A stretch of DNA of 11,837 nt, taken from the NCBI GenBank assembly GCA_038064135.1, contig JBBTTS010000021.1, positions 1 through 11,837 on the forward strand. The letters run 5' to 3'. The stretch is from JBBTTS01 sp038064135 (lineage in GTDB: Bacteria; Patescibacteriota; Saccharimonadia; Saccharimonadales; OMJO01). Of the stretch, positions 1 through 6,780 are shown piece by piece. Numbering within the stretch: position 1 is the stretch's first letter; the number at the start of each line of letters is the position of its first letter. The position numbers and the translations under genes were made by a program. The notes under the pieces are model-generated. The model made no database searches. It saw nothing but the letters and a program-made list of their open reading frames with translations, and was not told the DNA's origin.

Positions 1-545
1 TAATTGTACCGCCAGTAAAAGCTGATTTAGCTTGACCACCAGTTAACGTTAAAGCACCTCCAACTCCACTACCATTGGCTGTGCCACCTGTTAAAGAAAT
101 CGCTCCACCTGACCCACTCGTAGAACCACCCGTGCCACCATTAAGTGTCAATGCACCTCCGACACCTGTTGATCCTCCTGTGCCACCCTGAAGTGTAAAT
201 CCACCACCGTTACCCGCTCCGGTTCCATTTCCTAGCGTAACACTGAGATTTCCACCACGCTGTCCTCCAGCCGTTGCACTTCCGGAGTTAAGAGCTATAT
301 CACCTCCTGTAGAACTACCGCCATTTCCAGCTGTAAATGTTATATCACCAGAATTACCGGTTCCGGTTGCTGCGCCTGCAGTAAATGATAACGCACCACC
401 TGCTTTGTTGGTCCCTACTCCAGCTGCAGCTTGCAATGTAATACCTCCACCGTTACCTGCTGCAGCGGTTCCACCGTTAATAGAAACTGCTCCACCGTTG
501 CCCGTTGCACCTCCTGCACCAGCCTGCAAAGTTAAAGCACCACCT
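1..545 (-). repeat. Glycine-rich tandem repeat of about 16 residues in the giant protein
   Basis: Residues about 1750-1930 consist of roughly twelve degenerate units of 15-17 residues. Each unit follows the pattern GGAxTLxGGxGxxxGxx, for example GGALTLQAGAGGATGN, GGFTLQGGTGGSTGV and GGALTLTGGQAKSAFT. Alternating small hydrophobics flanked by Gly-rich turns suggest a stacked beta-solenoid or Gly-rich fibre. The array continues past the window edge. The units are diverged at DNA level, so this is an old protein repeat and not a recent slippage product. Confidence 0.85.
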
Positions 546-3500
546 GCCCCCGTACCGTTACCAGTGCCAGACGAAACCGATAAAGCATCACCAGCAATAT
601 TTGAAGACGTAGTTGACGCTATTCCTAACGTGTGTGTTGCACCTGTATTTAATGTTGTAACTGTGAGATTTCCAGTAGTGTCAAACGTTAACCTTGTAAT
701 ATTATTAGTTTCAATATCTAAACTATTAGCATCATTTGTGCCTAGTGTTGCCAAACCTGCCCAAGTTACACCACCTTGCACAAACGCACTTGTACCATCT
801 GCTGACGAGCCAGATGTATTAAGAGTTATAACGCCGCTGTTATTTGGAATTGTAACTGTACGTGCTGCTGTTGGGTCAGAAACTTGAAAACTGGTACTAA
901 AACCATTATCTGTTGCACCTTGAAAAACAAATGGTGTACCACCCAGTATTTCCGATGTAATTGTTAACCTATCTGTAGATGCATTTCCTAATAAAGTATT
1001 GCCGTTTAAATTGGTGGTTTCATCTACATTTAATGTACCAGCTATAGTTGTTATTATGCCCGTACGACCAATGGTTGGTGTACCTCCTGTGGTAGCTATG
1101 CTAATTGTGCTACCACTTTGTAAACTAAATGTACCGGCTGCATTATTCCCTATAGAAACTGCACCATTTGAAGTACCAGTGTTAATATTTGTAGCAAAAT
1201 TTGAGTTTTCGTTAATTGATGAAATTGCCCCTGAAACAATTATGCCTCCGTTAGCTGTAATGGTGTCGAATGTTACATCTGATGTGGTAGCAATGCTTTG
1301 TGGTGTCGAAAGCGTAATTACATTTAGACTATTTGCAACATTTACCTGATTAGCTGTACCCACTATACTAACCGAACCAGTGAAGGTGTTTAGGTCTGTC
1401 ACGGCATCGGATCCACCACCGCCACCTACACAAGCCGTAAATGATAATACTCCGGTGCCATCAGTCTTTAAGCATTGATTTGAAGTACCGTCGTCTGTTG
1501 GTAATGTTAATGTAAAGTTACCACTGGTGGCTCCACTTTGAATAGTCATTGTGTTTGCATTGGTGGAATTTCGAAACACTACGTTACCCGTAGTTGTACT
1601 TGCAACACCTAATGTTAAGCCGCTAGAGCCCTGTACAACCAAACTACCGCTTGCCGTCAGTATAGTACCTGATTCGCTTAATGTAGAATCATCAATTGTT
1701 TGGCCACCTGTAAATTTAGCAATGTTCCCAGCAATACCCCCTGGTGTGGTAACGCCACTACCTGAACCAGCACAATTGCCAAGTGTAACCAAACAAACGG
1801 TGTCACTTGCACCAACTCCTACGTCTGGAAAAGTAAAGGTGTGGTCGGCTGTAGGATCGGCAAATGCTATTGTTGACTCGAAAGTGTTATCGGTAGCGCC
1901 TTGAAATACCAGCGGCGAAGCACCTAAAATTTGGGCAGTCACCGTAAGTCTATCGGCAGTTGTGTCGCCAATTGTTGTACTTCCATTTATAGTTACCGCT
2001 CCAGATCCAGAGGTAAATGCACCCGAACCAAGCATCACCAGATCTAATCCAGAGCCAATCGTTACATTACCATTTAGATTTACAGCCCCTGTTCCAGATG
2101 CAAAATAGCCACTACTTAAGGATTGGTCGAAATTGCTGGCACCACCAACAAAATTAACATCTACACCACTGTTATAATTTAAGCCGTTTGCAACGTTAAT
2201 TCCACCAAGACCAGAAAGTGTAAGGGTACTACCGGCATTAACCGATCCAATATTAATTGTTTGGGCAGCGACACCTGTAGTCCCGATGTTTATGACCCTA
2301 GAAGAATTTGTTGTACCTATGTTAATTGACGCACCCGTACCATTCTCTATACTAATAGTGCCCGTCAGATTAATTGATCCTAAATTAATATCTTCACTAA
2401 GTGTATCAACCCTGAAAATGTCTTCACCACTAGTATCTTCGGCTAAGATTGCATTTGCAGCGTCTGAAAATATTCTTAATTCGTCATTAATAGTTGTGTC
2501 GTGATTAAGTGTTATGGTGTCTGCAAAATTATTTACTGTAAATATAGAGCTACCAGCCGCAGTCCTTACGTTAAACGCCGTGGAAGAGTCTGATAGTACG
2601 TCTGTTGCAGCATTTAGCGTAACTGCTGGTGTTAGGGAATCAACCGTTAGGTAACTTGTTGATCCTGCCGCGTTCTGAACCCTAAATGCTGTCGTATTAT
2701 CTGCAGTTGGCCTAACTATGGTGTTATATCCATTTATAAACACATTACCATTGTTTGAGCCGCCACCGCCAGCACCTCCGTAAATATTTACAGAACCACC
2801 GGTGCCTAGAGTATCACCTGCACCACCTCTTAAGTTTAGCGCACCACCAGTTCCGCTTGTCTTACTTGCCCCTCCACTAATTTGTAATGATGCGCCGTTG
2901 GCACCGCCAGTTGTTGATTGGATTGGATTGATCGTTCTGGTTACACCTGCTCCGCCACCGAAGGCAAGATCTCCAAATGTTGCATCGTCTGATGGGGCAA
3001 GCGATGAAGTATCGATACCTATTTGCCCACCACTAAATATTCTTAGTCTGTTGGACGAGTTATTTATAACTTGGAGTAACACAGAATCTGGATAAATTCC
3101 TGGGTCTACTGTGTTAGCTAAATACAGTGATGCTCCCCTGTTATTACCATTTTGTAACGCTAGTACCCGTCCAGAATCACCAGCATTTGAATTTGTGAAA
3201 GTATACAACGTGCCGTTTGTGCCAACACTTGCAGTTGAAGTATCTATTATATTTTTATTCAAATACTTTAAATCTCCAGTGATTGAACATGGGGAATTAA
3301 TGTTATCTGTACATAACGTGCCGCTCTCTAGCGGGATGCCAATTGTATAATTTTGCGTAGCAGTTGCCCCGGGTGACATCTGAAATACAACCGAGCCGCC
3401 GGCATTAGACGCAAACTCTAATTGGCCAAGTACACTATTAGTACTACTGCCTAGCACTAATTTTGAACCACTTGTGTTATAAAGTTCAACATCGTCCGAA

Positions 3501-5791
3501 TAGATTGTTACACCACTGGCAGCTGATTTTTTTACAAAAATACTGGTTGCTGATGGCCCGCCGCCAGTTGTAAAGCTACAAGTGAGTTGAGTCCAGCTTG
3601 TTGAAACAACATTGGTTGTCGATGTACAAACAGTGGCATCAACAGCAGCGCTACGATAACCAATATATATATCTGTCAAAGTACCAGATGATGAACGAAG
3701 CCAAAATGCTAGGTTATAGTTAGTATTACCACTTAACGCAACTGGAAATTCAGCTCCCTGATTTGGACCACCTAAATTATCTATATTTATGGCCATAGAT
3801 TTGGTGCCTGTTCTGGCTTGTGCGCTGGTTGATTGCACGCTTAACGGAGCGTTCTTTGGGGCCCAACCGGCAGGTTGGGTTGGAGGGGTGTCACCTTCAA
3901 ATGTTCCATTAGTTACTAAATTACCAGATTGATTGGTCGTATCGACTGTTAAAATTGGAACCGCAGAACTATTTTGAACCCTAAAACCAACACTATTGTT
4001 TACAATATTTTGAAGAGTTAATGCACCACCATTAGCCAAAGTAAGTGAATCCACACCACCATCTTGAAGTTGTAAGATGTTGCCGCTAGCACCTGTTTTG
4101 TTAATAAATACTGAACTGTTTGTTGAGGCGTCTACCTGTACTGAAGCCGGCGCTAGCTGGACATAGCTACTTGATCCACTAGCTGGTGCATAACCAGTAC
4201 ATACCGACCCGGTACTACATAGAGTGCCTGTTTCGTCCGGTAAGGTTAACGTCCTGACCGCCGTTGCTACACCTGATTGCAGTGTGATAGTGTTGGCATT
4301 TGTAGAATTTTGGAAAAGTATACTGCCTGTTAAAGCACTAGCGCGACCTAATTCCAAACGTCCATTAATATTAAATCTCGAAACTATATTTGAACCAGTA
4401 TCCAAAAATTGAAGTAAATCGGTAGTTTGCCCAGTATTTGCCGACACGGCAACGGTTGGAGAAGTGTTTGTGCCAAGTACGTTTGAGGTTTGAAATGAAC
4501 CAGATGCGCCCAATAAACTTGTGCCATTAATTCCTATAGAACCTGCTCCGGTTGCGTTACCTAAAATTGCGTTACTGCTGGTGCCAGAGGCGATTGCCTG
4601 AATTACATTTATACTATTGATTGAATTTGATGCGATTAATCCAACGGCAACTGCAGCACCGCCGACGGTGTCAATGGCAAATATTTCTGTTCCAATACTA
4701 TTTCGAACACTAAGAGCATTTGTAGAATTAACAGTATTTTGTAAAGTAATAGAACCGCCGTCACTTGCAGTAAAGAATGCCGTGCCACCGTCTCTGAATT
4801 CAATTGTATTACCTGTTCCAGCAATATCTACTACTAAATCACTGTCAACTGCAGTATTGGCAAGGGTTATGTTTATATTTCGGTTGGCGGTAGTTAAAAT
4901 AGTATTTCCAGAATCATATGCTTGCTGCAAAGTACCGGCACAAACTCCCCAGGTAGGCGAACCTGCAGTACTTTGTAAACATAAACCAGGCGCACCAGCT
5001 ACTGTTGCCTGAATAGCACCTGATCCGTTTCCATATAACACTCCGTTAGCTGCTAGAGTATTAACGCCAATTCCACCACTACTAACACCGAGTGCATTTG
5101 TTAGACTCAAGCCCGTAAACTGCGGGCTGCCTGTTGANNNNNNNNNNGGTAAATTAAGTGATAAAACCTGGCCATTTGCAGTTATAGTTAATCCATTTGT
5201 GCCCGAAAGAGTTATGTTACTTGCCAGACCCTGTAAACTTAGAACTGTTCCGCCGCCGCTTAACTGATTTACTGCAGCTAATAATGTTGCGACTTGACCC
5301 TGTAAATTGCTAACAGAATTCTGAATACTGGAAATGTCTACGTCAGAAGCAAAAGAAACATAGCCACTTCCATCAAAATAAGTGACCTGGTTAGTGGATT
5401 TATCAAAATAAACCTGTCCGATTACAGGACCAGTTGGCTTTACTCCTGGAGTAAGTACAATTCCTTGGTTCGCTTGAATCTGGCCGTTAATCACAACTTT
5501 GTCGGAAGACTCGGTATTGATTGTGGTAACGTTTTTGCCGATTTGTGATAAATCTACTTCTTGAACTTTAATATCTGAAGTTAGTGCAGCTGAGTCGGGT
5601 AAATTATTATTAACAAGCTTTCGAAAGATTAATATACCCGAAAATATTAATAAAAGCACAAATAAACCAACACCCACCCATAACCAATTCCGTAGTTGAT
5701 TGGCTTTTGGTAGGCTTACCGCCGCTGGTTTGGCGTTGTTTTTGACCGATGTTTCTAGCGAAGATTCACTTCGCCACTGGTCCTCGCCCAT
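1..5791 (-). CDS. Giant membrane-anchored repeat/fibre-like surface protein (C-terminus beyond window)
   Basis: An open minus-strand frame starts at ATG 5791 and stays open to the left edge, giving about 1930 residues with no stop in view. Residues 1-35 are polar and basic. Residues 36-56 are one hydrophobic helix (WLWVGVGLFVLLLIF...), followed by RK, which suggests a type II anchor with the rest outside the cell. Residues 122-147 hold a short 'GQVYFD..TNQVTYFDG' motif, and 153-177 are a regular heptad coiled coil. After that come Gly/Ser/Thr/Asn-rich beta-type repeats: 'AFRVQNxxG..LTVDT' units, 'LTLPxxxGTLC' cassettes with paired Cys, a carbohydrate-binding-module-like segment (about 624-771), and glycine-rich arrays (about 956-1018 and 1750-1930). 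The layout resembles phage tail fibres and CPR adhesin-like proteins, and no catalytic motif was seen. The start is uncertain because no Shine-Dalgarno precedes ATG 5791 and a stronger site lies further upstream before an in-frame TAA. A 10-N gap covers residues 215-218 without changing frame as written. It is the last gene visible of the cluster. A role in adhesion is inferred. Confidence 0.85.
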   Translation of the reverse strand, partial: MGEDQWRSESSLETSVKNNAKPAAVSLPKANQLRNWLWVGVGLFVLLLIFSGILIFRKLVNNNLPDSAALTSDIKVQEVDLSQIGKNVTTINTESSDKVVINGQIQANQGIVLTPGVKPTGPVIGQVYFDKSTNQVTYFDGSGYVSFASDVDISSIQNSVSNLQGQVATLLAAVNQLSGGGTVLSLQGLASNITLSGTNGLTITANGQVLSLNLXXXXSTGSPQFTGLSLTNALGVSSGGIGVNTLAANGVLYGNGSGAIQATVAGAPGLCLQSTAGSPTWGVCAGTLQQAYDSGNTILTTANRNINITLANTAVDSDLVVDIAGTGNTIEFRDGGTAFFTASDGGSITLQNTVNSTNALSVRNSIGTEIFAIDTVGGAAVAVGLIASNSINSINVIQAIASGTSSNAILGNATGAGSIGINGTSLLGASGSFQTSNVLGTNTSPTVAVSANTGQTTDLLQFLDTGSNIVSRFNINGRLELGRASALTGSILFQNSTNANTITLQSGVATAVRTLTLPDETGTLCSTGSVCTGYAPASGSSSYVQLAPASVQVDASTNSSVFINKTGASGNILQLQDGGVDSLTLANGGALTLQNIVNNSVGFRVQNSSAVPILTVDTTNQSGNLVTNGTFEGDTPPTQPAGWAPKNAPLSVQSTSAQARTGTKSMAINIDNLGGPNQGAEFPVALSGNTNYNLAFWLRSSSGTLTDIYIGYRSAAVDATVCTSTTNVVSTSWTQLTCSFTTGGGPSATSIFVKKSAASGVTIYSDDVELYNTSGSKLVLGSSTNSVLGQLEFASNAGGSVVFQMSPGATATQNYTIGIPLESGTLCTDNINSPCSITGDLKYLNKNIIDTSTASVGTNGTLYTFTNSNAGDSGRVLALQNGNNRGASLYLANTVDPGIYPDSVLLQVINNSSNRLRIFSGGQIGIDTSSLAPSDDATFGDLAFGGGAGVTRTINPIQSTTGGANGASLQISGGASKTSGTGGALNLRGGAGDTLGTGGSVNIYGGAGGGGSNNGNVFINGYNTIVRPTADNTTAFRVQNAAGSTSYLTVDSLTPAVTLNAATDVLSDSSTAFNVRTAAGSSIFTVNNFADTITLNHDTTINDELRIFSDAANAILAEDTSGEDIFRVDTLSEDINLGSINLTGTISIENGTGASINIGTTNSSRVINIGTTGVAAQTINIGSVNAGSTLTLSGLGGINVANGLNYNSGVDVNFVGGASNFDQSLSSGYFASGTGAVNLNGNVTIGSGLDLVMLGSGAFTSGSGAVTINGSTTIGDTTADRLTVTAQILGASPLVFQGATDNTFESTIAFADPTADHTFTFPDVGVGASDTVCLVTLGNCAGSGSGVTTPGGIAGNIAKFTGGQTIDDSTLSESGTILTASGSLVVQGSSGLTLGVASTTTGNVVFRNSTNANTMTIQSGATSGNFTLTLPTDDGTSNQCLKTDGTGVLSFTACVGGGGGSDAVTDLNTFTGSVSIVGTANQVNVANSLNVITLSTPQSIATTSDVTFDTITANGGIIVSGAISSINENSNFATNINTGTSNGAVSIGNNAAGTFSLQSGSTISIATTGGTPTIGRTGIITTIAGTLNVDETTNLNGNTLLGNASTDRLTITSEILGGTPFVFQGATDNGFSTSFQVSDPTAARTVTIPNNSGVITLNTSGSSADGTSAFVQGGVTWAGLATLGTNDANSLDIETNNITRLTFDTTGNLTVTTLNTGATHTLGIASTTSSNIAGDALSVSSGTGNGTGAGGALTLQAGAGGATGNGGAVSINGGTAAAGNGGGITLQAAAGVGTNKAGGALSFTAGAATGTGNSGDITFTAGNGGSSTGGDIALNSGSATAGGQRGGNLSVTLGNGTGAGNGGGFTLQGGTGGSTGVGGALTLNGGTGGSTSGSGGAISLTGGTANGSGVGGALTLTGGQAKSAFTGGTI
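2740..2925 (-). repeat. Second, shorter glycine-rich repeat block in the giant protein
   Basis: Residues about 956-1018 carry four units of the same style as the terminal array: GASLQISGGASKTSGTG, GALNLRGGAGDTLGTG, GSVNIYGGAGGGGSNN and GNVFINGYN. The block sits between a mixed region and the 'AFRVQN' repeats, so the Gly-rich module occurs at least twice in one protein. Confidence 0.75.
3480..3925 (-). other. Carbohydrate-binding-module-like beta-sandwich domain within the giant protein
   Basis: Residues about 624-771 begin NLVTNGTFEGDTPPTQPAGW, then continue with a 'SMAINI' strand, 'NYNLAFWLRSSSGT', a Cys pair in the second half (TVC...QLTC) and an ending 'YSDDVELYN'. The order 'N(L/G)xxNGxFE...GW', then 'Y.L.FW.RS', then 'DDVxL' is the hallmark of CBM4/9-type jelly-roll domains. 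The ligand is unknown, and glycan binding is inferred from the fold only. It is the one segment of this protein that looks like a compact non-repetitive domain. Confidence 0.65.
5138..5147. other. Assembly gap (10 N) inside the giant gene
   Basis: Ten undetermined bases cover residues 215-218 of the giant protein. The codon before the gap (CCN) and the first full codon after it (TCA, 5137-5135) are in the same frame, and both flanks are open. A run of exactly 10 N is a common scaffolding placeholder, so the true missing length, and possibly lost repeat units, are unknown. Confidence 0.95.
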
Positions 5792-5821
5792 GATTTTTTG
5801 TTTTGTTTTAAGGGCAGTTTT

Positions 5822-5845
5822 TTATTTTTGGGTACACTGCGCCAT
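5822..5845 (-). CDS. Possible 7-codon leader ORF, or nonsense-truncated N-terminus of the giant gene
   Basis: ATG at 5845 is preceded by AAGGAG (5861-5856) with a 10-nt spacer. It encodes MAQCTQK and then TAA. It is in the same frame as the giant gene's ATG at 5791. The ten codons between the TAA and that ATG (KTALKTKQKI) are open and look like an ordinary basic cytoplasmic tail. Two readings fit: a translated leader peptide upstream of the surface gene, or the original start of that gene broken by a nonsense change or sequencing error. A chance ATG is also possible, so this is a candidate only. Confidence 0.3.
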   Translation of the reverse strand: MAQCTQK

Positions 5846-5855
5846 AGAAATTTTA

Positions 5856-5861
5856 CTCCTT
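5856..5861 (-). promoter_or_regulatory. Strong Shine-Dalgarno-like site AAGGAG
   Basis: AAGGAG on the minus strand is the best ribosome-binding match seen upstream of any gene in the window. It lies 10 nt before ATG 5845, not before ATG 5791, where the upstream bases are A-rich (CTTAAAACAAAACAAAAAATC). It therefore bears on where translation of the giant gene really starts. Confidence 0.5.
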
Positions 5862-5907
5862 AAAGTCAAAGTTGTGCAAGTATTTTATGCAATCTGTGGA
5901 TAACTTA

Positions 5908-6729
5908 TTAAATTAGTAGGATTGCGTAAGTGACCGCCACCCCTGAACCAAGCACTACCATAGCAATTATTATCACCCTAATTAGACTGCCGATTATACT
6001 GGACTTTGACAATGGGTTACGGCCCAGCGAAACAAAACTATTACGAATAGATGTATAAAGTACTATACCTACTAAAATTACTACCGTAAAAAATACCGCC
6101 CCAGATATAACTACTTGCACAAAACTTACAGGCTTACCTGTTATTTTTCTTCCAAAACTTTGGATTGCCGTCTCATCTTTATTGGCTTGTTGCCTACTTC
6201 CAAGAAGTATTTTAGCTTTGATTAAACCTACACTGGTTTGTTTTTTAGTCCCATCGTTTAATTCTACATCAATTTTTTTAACACCAGAGGTTGAATCATT
6301 AAGTTCAGCCGATGCAACGGCAATATATTTTACCCCTGGGGATGGTGGAAAGTCTTTCACTGCAATACCGGCAAGATTTGAAGCAATTAATAGGTCGCCA
6401 GATTTAATATCGCCGTTAAGCGTACTTGCTAAAATTTCAATTTCTCCATTCACAGCAACACTTATGTCGCTGTCTTTGGGCCTAACATCAACCAAAGATT
6501 CATTACTCTCAACAGCAACACCTACAACGTATTTATCATTAGCCGTGGTAGTTTTTTCTAGTTCATTTGCTCCATCACTTTTAATGCTTACAACCGCACC
6601 CTTAGGTATTGCTACTGATGCCTTAAAACCTTGCGTTACATTACTTGCCAATCCGATTGAAATCATGAGCGACAGACATACTATAACTAGAGTACCTATG
6701 CTAACTAGTGAAAATACTTTTGCCCTCAT
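5908..6729 (-). CDS. Membrane protein with N-terminal signal-like helix and two C-terminal TM helices
   Basis: This is a 273-residue protein from ATG 6729 to TAA 5910-5908. Residues 1-6 are basic and 8-28 are a hydrophobic signal or anchor helix ending in ASN. Residues about 35-165 form a soluble beta-rich domain with strands such as 'IPKGAVVSI', 'KYVVGVAVES', 'ISVAVNGEIEI' and 'IKSGDLLIAS.LAGIAV'. This pattern, a 'VVGVA' strand, a 'V.VNG' strand and a 'GDLL.AS...G.A' turn, recalls the C-terminal chaperone/autoproteolytic (peptidase G2-like) modules of phage tail proteins, but I see no proof of catalysis. Helices follow at about 203-225 and 248-272, joined by a loop containing SLGRNPLSKSSI. 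Its place directly upstream of the giant fibre gene suggests a role in its export, folding or anchoring (inference). No clear Shine-Dalgarno precedes the start, and a weak 6-bp inverted repeat lies in the 51-nt gap before it. The specific family is not recognised. Confidence 0.85.
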   Translation of the reverse strand: MRAKVFSLVSIGTLVIVCLSLMISIGLASNVTQGFKASVAIPKGAVVSIKSDGANELEKTTTANDKYVVGVAVESNESLVDVRPKDSDISVAVNGEIEILASTLNGDIKSGDLLIASNLAGIAVKDFPPSPGVKYIAVASAELNDSTSGVKKIDVELNDGTKKQTSVGLIKAKILLGSRQQANKDETAIQSFGRKITGKPVSFVQVVISGAVFFTVVILVGIVLYTSIRNSFVSLGRNPLSKSSIIGSLIRVIIIAMVVLGSGVAVTYAILLI

Positions 6730-6780
6730 AATGCTTTAGCTAATATTGTAGTACTATTACAGAATTTATACTACTGTCGA

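Larger units (their letters stand above)
5792..5907 (-). other. 116-nt intergenic leader ahead of the giant gene
   Basis: This is the longest non-coding gap in the window. Reading leftward it holds a DnaA-box-like TTATCCACA (5903-5895), a weak promoter-like pair (TTGCAC, an 18-nt spacer, then TAAAAT just upstream of ATG 5845), the AAGGAG site, the 7-codon ORF and an A-rich stretch before ATG 5791. No terminator-like GC stem with a T-run is visible on the minus strand. The promoter match is poor in its -35 box, so a separate promoter for the giant gene is possible but unproven. Confidence 0.3.

Noticed and set aside
1..545. CRISPR-like or satellite DNA repeat suggested by the regular CCACC spacing
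   Set aside because: The periodicity comes from Gly-Gly codons in a 15-17-residue protein repeat. The units differ in length and sequence, and there are no identical repeats with spacers.
405..887. Plus-strand open frame of 160 codons, very rich in Pro, Ala and Val
   Set aside because: It is antisense to the giant gene. The composition follows from the reverse complement of Gly/Thr/Asn codons, and the minus frame shows clear protein repeats.
5895..5903. Perfect DnaA-box match (TTATCCACA on the minus strand)
   Set aside because: Only one copy was seen, with no cluster, AT-rich unwinding element or dnaA/dnaN neighbours. A single 9-mer is compatible with chance.
6182..6739. Plus-strand open frame of 185 codons
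   Set aside because: It lies wholly antisense to the 273-residue membrane protein, which has coherent helices and a sensible start. No ribosome-binding site or domain was seen for the plus frame.
6748..6774. Inverted repeat GTAGTA...TACTAC in the gap before the 273-residue gene
   Set aside because: The stem is only 6 bp, AT-rich, with a 15-nt loop and no T-run. It is too weak to call a terminator or operator.
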